Notes under the pieces: generated by a model
What the model saw: the letters and a program-made list of their open reading frames with translations, nothing else
Told to the model about the DNA's origin: nothing
The model's database searches: none
Source: Halobacteriales archaeon QS_6_64_34
GTDB taxonomy: Archaea; Halobacteriota; Halobacteria; Halobacteriales; Haloarculaceae
Length of the DNA: 47,709 bases
Direction: 5' to 3'
Assembly (NCBI GenBank): GCA_003020925.1
Contig: PXRT01000001.1
Span: 102,762 to 150,470 of the forward strand
Program-made: the position numbers and the translations under genes
Shown here: piece by piece, positions 27,106 through 34,881 of the stretch
Numbering within the stretch: the stretch's first letter is position 1
Layout of the letters: each line of letters begins with the position of its first letter

Positions 27106-27201
27106 ATGCACGAACCCGAGACACCCGACCAGGAGCCGGAAGGGCCGGCTGAACACGTCCAGGAGGTGGCCTACGACGCCGCGCCGGAACTCATCGAGTA
27201 G
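27106..27201 (+). CDS. Very small acidic protein downstream of nasD, 31 residues
   Basis: ATG-initiated, two bases after the nasD stop, and therefore probably translated from the same mRNA. The product (starts MHEPETPDQEPEG, ends APELIE) is strongly acidic, contains Pro, Glu and Asp, and has no hydrophobic segment or Cys. A perfect hairpin follows directly. It could be a small accessory protein of nitrite reductase or a chance ORF. The family is not recognised. Confidence 0.45.
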   Translation: MHEPETPDQEPEGPAEHVQEVAYDAAPELIE

Positions 27202-27223
27202 CGAGGGGGTGAAATCCCCCTCG
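27202..27223 (+). terminator. Hairpin after the nasD transcript unit
   Basis: CGAGGGGG (27202-27209), a TGAAAT loop and CCCCCTCG (27216-27223) form a perfect 8-bp stem immediately after the last stop codon of the nasD unit. No T-run follows. The remaining 27224-27430 shows no supportable gene. Confidence 0.45.
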
Positions 27224-27430
27224 GATAGCTCGCGGCGTCGCCGCGAACTCGACACGCGGCCCCCGGTCCGAATCCGGAACCCCGGCGACTGCTGCTCGTG
27301 TCCAACCTGGTCGTCGGCACGCCGTTCCGTTCTTTATTGTACCCAGCGCGCCAGCCCCGCGCTCGTCGAACGGCAGGTCACAGAGCAACAGCCGTCCGTG
27401 TCGAGTACAGTCTGACCCTGCTCCGCCCCA

Positions 27431-28072
27431 TCACACCAGGTCGTCGGCCTGCGTGTCCGCGGCCACGTCCGTAGCGGGGTCGATGCCCTGGATGAGTGCC
27501 ACGAGGTCCTCGAGTTCGGGGAAGGTGTAGACGGTCATCCCCAGGTCGCCGCCCTCGACGGTTATCCGGGAGTTGATGACGAAGACGAGTTCGGAGTCGG
27601 GCCAGCCGCCCATCTTCTCGATGATGTTGTTTGCCGGGCCCAGCACGAAGGTCGGCGTCCCCATATCGATTGTCGTATCGAGGACGTTCGCCCAGCCGTC
27701 GATGAAGGCCGAAGTCATGATGTTGCCAATCTCCTGCATCGCGGAGCGTTCCATCTCCGAAAAGCCCTCGCCCTCGCCGGCCTCGCCCATCCCGCCCATC
27801 ATCGCGCCCGCCAGGCGCTTGCTGTCGGCCGGGTCGAGCATGAACAGGACGTAGCCGTAGGGCGGTTCGCTCAGCTCGACGTAGATGCCGACCTGGCGCT
27901 CGTCACCGATGTGTGTCGTGACGTCGTCGATGTCGAGAAAGTTTATCCGTGAGGTGTGGACCGACGCGTTTAACCCCGTGAGCTGGCCGAGGTGGTCCGC
28001 GACGGTCCCCGACCCCTCCTTTGCCATCTGGTTGAAGAGGTCGAGCTTTCGCACGTCGACTTGCAGGCCCAT
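27431..28072 (-). CDS. cheC: CheC-like chemotaxis phosphatase
   Basis: A 213-residue CheC/CheX/FliY-family protein that should dephosphorylate CheY-P or affect receptor methylation. The second phosphatase helix is intact (SEMERSAMQEIGNIMTSAF, Glu114 and Asn117 of the ExxxN-type site). The first, around residues 13-30 (FNQMAKEGSGTVADHLGQL), has lost the acidic and Asn residues. Beta strands between them match the family. No other chemotaxis gene is in the window, so this is an orphan copy. It lies downstream of lrp on the same strand across a hairpin-rich gap. Confidence 0.8.
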   Translation of the reverse strand: MGLQVDVRKLDLFNQMAKEGSGTVADHLGQLTGLNASVHTSRINFLDIDDVTTHIGDERQVGIYVELSEPPYGYVLFMLDPADSKRLAGAMMGGMGEAGEGEGFSEMERSAMQEIGNIMTSAFIDGWANVLDTTIDMGTPTFVLGPANNIIEKMGGWPDSELVFVINSRITVEGGDLGMTVYTFPELEDLVALIQGIDPATDVAADTQADDLV

Positions 28073-28142
28073 ACCCCATCGAACGGAGCGACCGGCTTAA
28101 TCCCACCGTCGCCACTATCAGGACTGGAAAACGGAGAACACA

Positions 28143-28226
28143 CGTGGCCGAACGGCCACGGGCGTGGTACCCGGTGCGGCTGTATTGCCGCACAGATGAT
28201 ACCCGGCGCGGCTGTATTGCCGCGCC
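28143..28226. repeat. Cluster of three hairpins, two in tandem with covariation, after lrp
   Basis: First hairpin: CGTGGCCG-AA-CGGCCACG-type, 28143-28160. Second: GTGCGGC-TGTATT-GCCGCAC, 28174-28193. Third: GGCGCGGC-TGTATT-GCCGCGCC, 28205-28226. The last two are a tandem duplication (TACCCGG..GCGGCTGTATTGCCGC) in which a T-A pair in one stem is a C-G pair in the other. They occupy most of the gap between lrp and cheC and may terminate the amt-glnK-lrp transcript. Confidence 0.6.
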
Positions 28227-28234
28227 GATGTGGA

Positions 28235-28693
28235 TTACTCGCCGGCGTCCTCGACCGGGAACTGTTCGTGCTCGCGGACCGTGTTCAGCACGACCGAGGT
28301 GGAGGCAGTGCGGATATCAGGGTCGGTCAGCAGCTCCTTGATGTGTGCGTTCATCTCTTCGGTGTCGCGGAACTTGCCGACGGCGACGATGTCGTGGCTG
28401 CCGGTCACCTCGTACACCGCGACCATGTTGTCGAGGTCGCGGAGCCGCTCTGTCACCGCTTTGAGGCCACTGCCATCGACCGACAGCTGGAAGACGGCAG
28501 TCACGTCGTACCCCAGTGCCTCGTAGTCGACGCGAGCGGTGTACTCCTCGATGATGCCGGTCTCGACCAGCTGATCCATCCGTCGCGACACCGTCGTCGC
28601 GGCGACGCCGGTCTCGGCGGCGACATCGCGGGCACTCGCCCGGCCGTCGCGGAGTAGGGCGTTCACCACCTGCCTGTCGATATCGTCGACCAT
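28235..28693 (-). CDS. lrp: Lrp/AsnC family transcriptional regulator
   Basis: An Lrp-type feast-famine regulator of 152 residues. It has an N-terminal HTH at residues 4-50 (ALLRDGRASARDVAAETGV, then AATTVSRRMDQLVETGII) and a C-terminal RAM/ACT-like ligand domain (VYEVTGSHDIVAVGKF). It begins ten bases after glnK and is the third gene of amt-glnK-lrp. The position indicates a role in nitrogen or glutamine-responsive regulation. It could bind the inverted repeats before amt, but this is inference. Confidence 0.88.
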   Translation of the reverse strand: MVDDIDRQVVNALLRDGRASARDVAAETGVAATTVSRRMDQLVETGIIEEYTARVDYEALGYDVTAVFQLSVDGSGLKAVTERLRDLDNMVAVYEVTGSHDIVAVGKFRDTEEMNAHIKELLTDPDIRTASTSVVLNTVREHEQFPVEDAGE

Positions 28694-28703
28694 CGCGCGC
28701 CGC

Positions 28704-29060
28704 TTAGACGGCCTCGGGCCCGGTCTTGCCTGTTCGGACCTGGTAGGCGTCGTCGACCGGGAGGACGAAGATTTTCCCGTCGCCCTTCTCGCCCGTATGG
28801 GCGCCTTCGGCGATGGCCTCGACCACGTCGTCCGTGGGGATATCCGAGATGACTGTCTCGATTTTGACCTTCTGGTGGAGGTCGACGACGTATTCCTCGC
28901 CGCGCCACTGGCCCTTCTTTGCGGGCTGGGAGCCGCGGCCGGAAACGTTCGTCACCGTCAGCGAGGGCGCGCCGACTTCCGCCAGCGCCTGTTTCACGTC
29001 GCCGAGTTTGTCGGGTCGGACCATTGCAACAATCATCTTCATTTCAGTTTCGTCAGTCAT
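28704..29060 (-). CDS. glnK: PII nitrogen regulatory protein
   Basis: A trimeric PII signal protein (118 residues) that binds ATP/ADP and 2-oxoglutarate and gates the ammonium channel. The start is [20 protein letters not shown], and the T-loop is [20 protein letters not shown], with the Tyr equivalent to Tyr51 kept and the Tyr46 position a Trp. The B-loop region [14 protein letters not shown] and the C-terminal VRTGKTG signature are present. Its ATG overlaps amt by eight bases (ATGACTGA), matching the usual amt-glnK pairing. Uridylylation is not implied by the retained Tyr. Confidence 0.95.
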   Translation of the reverse strand: MTDETEMKMIVAMVRPDKLGDVKQALAEVGAPSLTVTNVSGRGSQPAKKGQWRGEEYVVDLHQKVKIETVISDIPTDDVVEAIAEGAHTGEKGDGKIFVLPVDDAYQVRTGKTGPEAV

Positions 29061-30390
29061 CTTTGGAACCTCCGTCAGTTCGCACGTCTTCGGTCGTCAT
29101 ACCACCATCGGCGACAACACTCTCGCCCGAGCCGAATTCGGGGTAGGTCTCGACGCCGTGTTCGCTGACGTCCAGCCCTTCTTGCTCGTGTTCGGGCGTG
29201 ACGCGTGCCTGGCCGACGGCCTTGAGTACGGCCCAGACCGCAGCGGTCGCGACAATCGTCCAGCCGGCGATAGCGACGACGCCGATGAGCTGGGCGATAA
29301 AGGCGTTCGCAACCGAGTCGACGGCGCCGGGTACGGCGACGAACGGGAACATCAGCGTCCCGAGCACGCCGGCGCTCCCGTGGACCGGGAAGACGGCACA
29401 GACGTCGTCTATCTTGAGCTTCTTCTCCATGAACGAGAAGACGATGGGGAGCTGAGCACCGGCGAGCCCGCCGACGAGGAACGCGCCCCACCAGGTGGTG
29501 GTGTCGGGAATCGCGGTGATGCCGACCAGCCCGGCCAGCAGCCCGTTGGCGACGTAGAGGGTGTCGACCTTGCCGGTCTTGGCCCAGGCGGCGGCTGCGG
29601 CACCGATGGCGCCCATGGCCATCGCGATGGTCGTGCCCATCGCGACGCGGCCGACGTAGGCAAACGCACCCAGCGTGAGTTCGCCGGACTCACTGAGGGC
29701 GAACACCGACGCGGCGGTACCGACGTTGAAGCCATACCAGCCGAAAGCCAGGATGAGCGTCCCCAGCACGGCGAAGGTCAACGAGTGACCGGGGATGACG
29801 TTTGCGCTCCCGTCCTCGTTGTACCGGCCCATGCGCGGACCGAGGACGTAGGCGGCGGTGAGGCCCGCGATGCCGCCCATCCCGTGGACAATCATCCCGC
29901 CGGCGAAGTCATGGAACGCCTCGCCGCCGTAGCTGATGTACGCGCCCGACCACGTGATACCCGTCACGACCGGGTAGATGACCGCGGCCAGCAGGAACGT
30001 GTACGCCACGTAGGCACGGAGCTTCGCGCGGCCGGCGACGGCCCCGGAGACGATGGTCGCCGCCGTCATCGCGAAGACGGCGCCAAAGAGCCAGCTAACC
30101 CAGGCGTTGGGGTCGCCGCCCGTCTGGAAAGCCGGGACGAAACCGCTCCCGCCGACCAGTGACGAGAAGCCGGCGCCGATGAGGAAGAACACCGTCACCC
30201 CGACCGACCAGGTGAGCAGGTTCTTGGTGAGCTGGTTCGCGACGTTCTTCGAGCGCACCTGCCCCGCCTCGAGCATGGCGAAGCCGGCGTGCATGAAGAA
30301 GATAAGGAACGTTACCGTTAGTACCCACAGGAGGTTTATTCCCGTGACGAGCGTTTCGAGTTCTGCCGTCTGTAGTGGTTCGAGTACCAT
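29053..30390 (-). CDS. amt: Ammonium transporter
   Basis: An Amt/MEP/Rh channel of 445 residues with eleven predicted membrane helices. The twin pore histidines are His169 (MIVHGMGG) and His337 (FPVHGSAG), and [18 protein letters not shown] forms the conserved N-terminal motif. The first helix is directly after a short polar N-terminus without an obvious signal peptide. It is the first gene of amt-glnK-lrp. The region upstream carries three GAACGTCCA-type sites, so control by nitrogen supply is likely. Confidence 0.95.
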   Translation of the reverse strand: MVLEPLQTAELETLVTGINLLWVLTVTFLIFFMHAGFAMLEAGQVRSKNVANQLTKNLLTWSVGVTVFFLIGAGFSSLVGGSGFVPAFQTGGDPNAWVSWLFGAVFAMTAATIVSGAVAGRAKLRAYVAYTFLLAAVIYPVVTGITWSGAYISYGGEAFHDFAGGMIVHGMGGIAGLTAAYVLGPRMGRYNEDGSANVIPGHSLTFAVLGTLILAFGWYGFNVGTAASVFALSESGELTLGAFAYVGRVAMGTTIAMAMGAIGAAAAAWAKTGKVDTLYVANGLLAGLVGITAIPDTTTWWGAFLVGGLAGAQLPIVFSFMEKKLKIDDVCAVFPVHGSAGVLGTLMFPFVAVPGAVDSVANAFIAQLIGVVAIAGWTIVATAAVWAVLKAVGQARVTPEHEQEGLDVSEHGVETYPEFGSGESVVADGGMTTEDVRTDGGSKDD

Positions 30391-30410
30391 GATTTCTGTC
30401 TGATTATTGC

Positions 30411-30631
30411 GTTTGAACGTCCAACTTTATCGGCGCGAGCGCCAACTTCGTCAAGTCGTTCACGAGAAATCTCTGACAAGACCAGTACATAAAGATTTGC
30501 TTTACGAAATCGGACATTTCGAAATACAGATAGACGAACGTCCAGATTATTGCATGATATAATGCATTTAAGGTTGTTTTCCGTCAAGAAACTCGGCATC
30601 TGTCTGCTGGGAATCTGGACGTTCGTAAACC
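30411..30631. promoter_or_regulatory. amt upstream region with repeated GAACGTCCA sites
   Basis: ACGAACGTCCAGATT at 30534-30548 recurs as a perfect 15-bp inverted copy at 30612-30626. A shorter TGAACGTCCA-type copy is at 30414-30423. An AT-rich stretch (GATATAATGCATTTAA, 30556-30571) lies between the arms. The 30391-30696 gap has no gene and is the amt promoter region. hemB ends on the far side. Confidence 0.5.
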
Positions 30632-30696
30632 CCGATTTCGCCGTTCCGAGCCCATATCGGGGTGTTTCGCTTGCGCGCGCCGGCCCCGAGCCTATG

Positions 30697-31677
30697 TCAG
30701 AGCCGGTCGGCGATGTCCTCGGCGAAGTAGGTGAGGACGAGGTCGGCCCCGGCCCGCTTGATGGAGAGCAGCGACTCGTACGCTACGTCCCCGAGCTGGA
30801 GCCACCCCTTGTCGGCGGCGGCGTGGAGCATCGCGTACTCGCCGGAGACGTTGTAAGCGGCCACGGGGTGGTCCCAGTCCTCGCGGACCTGAGCGACGAC
30901 ATCGAGGTAGGGGAGGGCGGGTTTGACCATCAGTACGTCCGCGCCCTGCTCGACGTCCAGTTCGACCTCGCGGCGGGCCTCGCGGGCGTTGGCGGGGTCC
31001 ATCTGGTAGTGGCGTCGGTCGCCGAAGGCGGGCGCGCCGTCGGCGGCGTCGCGGAACGGGCCGTAGAACGCCGACTCGAACTTCGCGGCGTAGCTCATGA
31101 TTGGGACCTCGCTGTGGCCGTCGGCGTCAAGCGCCTCGCGGATGGCCCCGACCATCCCGTCTATCATCCCCGACGGGGCGACCATGTCCGCTCCCGCGCG
31201 TGCGTGACTGACCGCGATATTGCCCAGCAGGTCCAACGTCTCGTCGTTGCGGACGGTGAGGACGGGGTCGTCCTGTGCGCCCTCCTCGAGCAGTCCGCAG
31301 TGGCCGTGACTGGTGTACTCACAGAGACAGACGTCCGTGATGACGTAGGCGTCGGTCTCGGCAGTGATGTGTCGAACCGCTTCCTGGACCACGCCGTCAC
31401 TCGCCCAGGCCCGCGAGCCCCGCTCGTCTTTCGACTCGGGGATACCGAAGACCATGATGGCCTCGACGCCCGTCTCGAGTACCTCCTCAACGCGGGCGAC
31501 GGCCTGGTCGACGGGGACCCGTTCGTGACCGGGCATCGTCTCAATCGGGACCCGCTCGTCGGTCGTCGCATCGACGAACACCGGGGCAATCAGGTCCGAG
31601 GCCGATAGCTCCGTCTCCCGCACCAGCGGCCGCACGCCGTCGGTTCGGAGCCGGCGTGGGCGACGTGTCATATCCAT
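30697..31677 (-). CDS. hemB: Delta-aminolevulinic acid dehydratase (porphobilinogen synthase)
   Basis: Condenses two 5-aminolevulinates to porphobilinogen. 326 residues from the ATG at 31677, with an alternative ATG two codons later. Schiff-base lysines are Lys199 (YAAKFESAFYGPFRDA) and Lys252 (VMVKPALPYLD). The zinc cysteines C117, C119 and C127 (DVCLCEYTSHGHC) mark the zinc-dependent type. hemL is on the other flank of the nitrogen block, so both early steps that supply siroheme for NasD are near. The frame upstream to 31947 runs into the lipoprotein gene and is not used. Confidence 0.96.
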   Translation of the reverse strand: MDMTRRPRRLRTDGVRPLVRETELSASDLIAPVFVDATTDERVPIETMPGHERVPVDQAVARVEEVLETGVEAIMVFGIPESKDERGSRAWASDGVVQEAVRHITAETDAYVITDVCLCEYTSHGHCGLLEEGAQDDPVLTVRNDETLDLLGNIAVSHARAGADMVAPSGMIDGMVGAIREALDADGHSEVPIMSYAAKFESAFYGPFRDAADGAPAFGDRRHYQMDPANAREARREVELDVEQGADVLMVKPALPYLDVVAQVREDWDHPVAAYNVSGEYAMLHAAADKGWLQLGDVAYESLLSIKRAGADLVLTYFAEDIADRL

Positions 31678-31751
31678 GTGCTGGTGTGTGGCCCTGAGGG
31701 GCATGAACCCACCGCTCGACGGAGCGCAAGTGGTATCTACAATAATCACTC

Positions 31752-32681
31752 TCAGGCGTCGTCGTAGTACTCGCCCGCGTCGCGGGTCCCTGTGATGATG
31801 CCCTTTCGGCCCTCGGTGGTGTAGGAGATATCGTCGACCGCCACAAAGGGCTGGTCTACCTCGGCGGAGCTGTTGTCGCTGGCCTGCACATACGCTTCGA
31901 GCGCCGCCGTGTCTACGTCTCGCGGGCGCTCGTAGACGTAGACCCATTTCTCGGCGACACGTTCGCCGTCGACGACACTCCGGGTGCCCTCGGCCACGAG
32001 GTTCTCGAAGCGACCGCTCCGTGGCCCGGCCGCATCGGACTCCTCGAGTGTCCTGGCACTGACCAGCGTGGCCCGCCCGAGTTCCTCGACGACCGCCCGT
32101 ATGTCCTCGTTGGCCTCGGCGTAGCGGTCGACGTCACCGGTGGCCGCGCCGACGACCGTCTCGAGACGCTCGGTCGGGGCGACCGCGTCGGCGGCGAACC
32201 GGTCGACCGAGGCGACGAGCAGCGTGCCGTCGGTGAGGGCAAACACCGTCCCCGTCTCCCCGTTGCGGTAGCGGACGTACCCCTTGTACTCGCCCGCGCG
32301 GTCGTACCCCGCCGCCTCCAGGTCCGAGACGGCACCGTCGCGGTCGAACTCGGCCGTGACGACGTCGACCGAGCCGACGGTGACGACGGCTGTGGCGTCG
32401 TCCCAGGCCAGCCCGACCGGCTCCCAGGTCCGCTCGAAGACGGTCGGTTCGCCGCCGAGGTGCTCCCGCTGGGCCCCCAGTGTCGCCAGGTCGTAGTAGT
32501 CGAACCGGTAGTGGTCGGTGTTGGTGACGGCGGTGGGCGCCGGCAGCCACCGCGTGAACACGTCCGTCTCCGCCTCCCCACCGCCCAGCAGCGTCGAACA
32601 GCCGGCACCGGCGACCCCCACGACGGCAGTCACGGCGCTCCGGGCGAGGAGGGCACGCCTCGTTAGCTTGCTCCCGGACAC
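31752..32681 (-). CDS. Tat-exported lipoprotein, function unknown
   Basis: A protein of 309 residues with a twin-arginine signal (LTRRALLARSAVTAVVG) and a lipobox ending GAGC at about residue 28, so it should be lipid-anchored outside the membrane. The mature part is acidic and alternates beta-rich segments with helices (RWLPAPTAVTNTDHYRFDYYD, WEPVGLAWDDATAVVTVGSV). No enzyme motif is visible. It lies upstream of hemB on the same strand, 74 bp away. It resembles haloarchaeal lipoproteins of unknown role. The start at 32681 puts the Tat motif at residues 7-9. Confidence 0.75.
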   Translation of the reverse strand: MSGSKLTRRALLARSAVTAVVGVAGAGCSTLLGGGEAETDVFTRWLPAPTAVTNTDHYRFDYYDLATLGAQREHLGGEPTVFERTWEPVGLAWDDATAVVTVGSVDVVTAEFDRDGAVSDLEAAGYDRAGEYKGYVRYRNGETGTVFALTDGTLLVASVDRFAADAVAPTERLETVVGAATGDVDRYAEANEDIRAVVEELGRATLVSARTLEESDAAGPRSGRFENLVAEGTRSVVDGERVAEKWVYVYERPRDVDTAALEAYVQASDNSSAEVDQPFVAVDDISYTTEGRKGIITGTRDAGEYYDDA

Positions 32682-32733
32682 AGCAGCGAAGAAAGTTGCG
32701 AGCTAATTCATGTTTGTGGTACGGCGAGGGGCA

Positions 32734-32942
32734 GTGTTTAGTTAATCGACAGCGATGGCAAACAGCCAGAAAGCCCCCGACCGCTCGACTACTGCGACTC
32801 GCTGCGCGCTTCACTCACTCCGTTCGTTGCAGTGCTTGCTTCGCCTCGGACGTCGAGCGGTACGCGAGCGCAGCGAGTCGCGGGAGCTGAGAACGCGGGG
32901 GCTTTCTGGCTCTCTTCCGCGTTTTCTATTAAACTAAACACC
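32734..32942. repeat. Complete palindromic dispersed repeat with terminal inverted repeats
   Basis: The left end GTGTTTAGTTAA (32734) and the right end TTAAACTAAACAC are imperfect inverted repeats. An inner block AGCCAGAAAGCCCCCG (from 32764) is mirrored by CGGGGGCTTTCTGGCT at the right. Between them ACCGCTCGAC / GTCGAGCGGT and GCGACTCGCTGCGC are also paired, so the whole 209 bp can fold. It fills the 32682-32997 gap, which has no gene. Confidence 0.75.
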
Positions 32943-32997
32943 ACCACAGCCGGCCACCAAACAGCTATATATGCCGGCGTGCCAAGTTGTCGGTCGG

Positions 32998-33618
32998 ATG
33001 GACGAGAAAACCGAGGAGCTGCGGGACATTTTCATGGACGTCTCCGGCGAGGAGTCGGTGACGGAGTCACAGGTGGCCGGACACGGGTCACTGACCGACA
33101 CCGACGAGGCGACGGTCACACAGCGGCTGGGCGAAACCGTCGCGCGGATGCGCGAGCGGGGCGGCTTCCGGACGGACCTGAACGACGACGCGCTGGTCAC
33201 ACTGGTCCGGGGGTTCTACGCCGGCCACGGGGACGCCGAGCTGGCCGACGAACTCGGCGTCGAGGAGCCCGCCGTCGTCGAGGCCCGGCTGGACCTGCAT
33301 CTCCTGCGGGAGTCCGACCACGACGCCGACTTCGACGCGGCCGCGTTCCGGAAACGCGTCGTCGCGGACGACCCGACCGACGCCGAGCTCGCGGGGGCGT
33401 TCGATATCGGCACCGAACGCGCGACCCGCTATCGCCGTGTGGTCAAAGCCCGGGCCGCCGCCAGAAGGGTGAGTTACCGCTTCACGAGCGAATTCGAGGG
33501 CACATTGGCCGAGGCGGGGCTGGCCACACAGCTGACCGCCGCCGTCCGGGAGACCGGGCTAGACGAGGCCACCGAGGACATCGACTCGCTGGATTCGGAC
33601 GCCGACATCTCGATGTGA
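32998..33618 (+). CDS. Conditioned medium-induced protein 4 homologue (Cmi4)
   Basis: A 206-residue haloarchaeal protein beginning MDEKTEELRDIFMDVSG, which matches the recalled Cmi4 family. The central part resembles a pair of HTH-like helical repeats (LVRGFYAGHGDAELADELGV and ADDPTDAELAGAFDIGTERATRYRRV), suggesting DNA or RNA binding. The family was named from induction by spent medium, hence a possible link to stationary phase or cell density, but the molecular role is unknown. The start at 32998 is chosen over an upstream in-frame ATG (32971) from the conserved N-terminus. It is followed by the Cas4-like gene after 42 bp. Confidence 0.75.
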   Translation: MDEKTEELRDIFMDVSGEESVTESQVAGHGSLTDTDEATVTQRLGETVARMRERGGFRTDLNDDALVTLVRGFYAGHGDAELADELGVEEPAVVEARLDLHLLRESDHDADFDAAAFRKRVVADDPTDAELAGAFDIGTERATRYRRVVKARAAARRVSYRFTSEFEGTLAEAGLATQLTAAVRETGLDEATEDIDSLDSDADISM

Positions 33619-33660
33619 CCTACCGAATCTTTTTGAGCGATACCGGGGCCAGGCCGTCCC

Positions 33661-34320
33661 ATGGCCGACCACACGTTCCGTGACCTCGAAACGGCCGCCT
33701 ACTGCCCGCGTAAGCTCTACTACCGCCGCCGCGACGGAGCCCCGGAGATTCCCGAAGCCGTCGCGAAGCGACGGGCCCTCGCCCGGGAGTACGAGCGGCT
33801 ATTGGACGACGACGCGGCACTGCTCGCGGCGCCAATCGAACCCGACCCCGCCACCGTCCGCGAGCGGTTGCGGGCGGCCCGCGACCGCCTCGACCTCTGG
33901 GATGGGCTGGTCGACCCCGCCGAGACGGACGTCTATCTCGCCGGCAAGGACGCCCGGGGTATCGCCCACAAGCTCGTCGGGACCGACGACGGGCGGATTC
34001 CCTCGCTGGTCTTCACCGGGCGCCCGCCCGAGCAGGGCCTCTGGGAACCACAGAGCGTCCGGCTGGTCGCTGCGGCGAAGGCCCTGTCGTGGGAGCGAGA
34101 GCGGCCGGTCGAGCGGGCCGTCGCCGAGTATCCGGCCTACGGCGTCGTCCGGGAAATCGAGATGACGGCGAGACGCAGCGGGCAGTACCGCCGGGCGCTG
34201 CGGGTCGCCGAGAGCATCGACGGCCCGCCGGCCAGAACGGACAACGACGCGAAATGCGAGCCCTGTGATTACCGCGAGCAGTGTGGCGTCAGAACCCGGT
34301 CGCTGCGGTCGCTACTGTGA
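33661..34320 (+). CDS. Cas4/Dna2-like iron-sulfur protein, stand-alone
   Basis: The 219 residues have the Cas4 cysteine layout: C15 in YCPRKLYY, and C199-x2-C202-x5-C208 in KCEPCDYREQC, the likely 4Fe-4S cluster of RecB-type nucleases. The nuclease core is hard to find. A GIAHKLVG block stands where the catalytic Asp is normally expected, and no clear Glu-x-Lys pair follows. The Q-rich helix (WEPQSVRLVAAAKAL) is intact. No CRISPR array or other cas gene lies in the window, so this is a solitary homologue, possibly a DNA-end or single-strand binding repair protein with weak or lost cleavage. Confidence 0.7.
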   Translation: MADHTFRDLETAAYCPRKLYYRRRDGAPEIPEAVAKRRALAREYERLLDDDAALLAAPIEPDPATVRERLRAARDRLDLWDGLVDPAETDVYLAGKDARGIAHKLVGTDDGRIPSLVFTGRPPEQGLWEPQSVRLVAAAKALSWERERPVERAVAEYPAYGVVREIEMTARRSGQYRRALRVAESIDGPPARTDNDAKCEPCDYREQCGVRTRSLRSLL

Positions 34321-34429
34321 CTCGGACGAGGGCGTCACGTGGTTGTCGCAATACACGTAGTGTCGGGGAGACTGACCGGGAATAGGTATAGCGAGAACCG
34401 ATAGGACCAGAGGCCACCTCGAAGCAACT

Positions 34430-34876
34430 ATGGAATCAGCACACGAAGCAAGTCAGGCGGCGTCGGTCGACGTGGACACGCTGACACGCGATATCGTCAC
34501 CGCCATCGGGAACGTGACCGGGACGGACCCGCTGACACTGCCGCCGCTGTACGACCGGCTTGACATCGACGCCCTCGCCGAACAGCTCGAGCGCTGGCAG
34601 CGGCGAGGACGGTACTACGAGCGGGTCGTCTTCGCGTTCGAGTCCCACCTCATCGAGGTCGAGGCCGACGGTAACGTGATGGTGAGCCAACTGCCGACCG
34701 AGGACTCGCCGGCCCACATCGCCGAGCTACTCGCCGGTACCGGCAGCCCGACCGGAAACGGTCAGGGCGAGGAACGGCGTCTGAGCCAGTACGGGGCCGA
34801 TTTAACGCTGGTCCACGACCCGACCGTAGCGGGCGCGTGGATACAGTCGGACCACACCCTGTCCGTGACGGAATGA
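34430..34876 (+). CDS. HalOD1 (halobacterial output domain 1) protein
   Basis: A 148-residue acidic protein. The N-terminal half (VTAIGNVTGTDPLTLPPLYDRLDIDALAEQL) matches the HalOD1 domain found as an output module in haloarchaeal signalling proteins. Here it stands alone with no receiver or PAS partner. The C-terminal part (LSQYGADLTLVHDPTVAGAW) is of unknown type. It may bind DNA or a regulator, and a specific role cannot be given. It ends six bases before the convergent Sua5 gene. Confidence 0.72.
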   Translation: MESAHEASQAASVDVDTLTRDIVTAIGNVTGTDPLTLPPLYDRLDIDALAEQLERWQRRGRYYERVVFAFESHLIEVEADGNVMVSQLPTEDSPAHIAELLAGTGSPTGNGQGEERRLSQYGADLTLVHDPTVAGAWIQSDHTLSVTE

Positions 34877-34881
34877 GCGAG

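Noticed and set aside
27209..27415. 68-codon plus-strand ORF between nasD and cheC
   Set aside because: It starts within the nasD-distal hairpin, is Arg/Ser/Pro-rich and has no supporting start signal.
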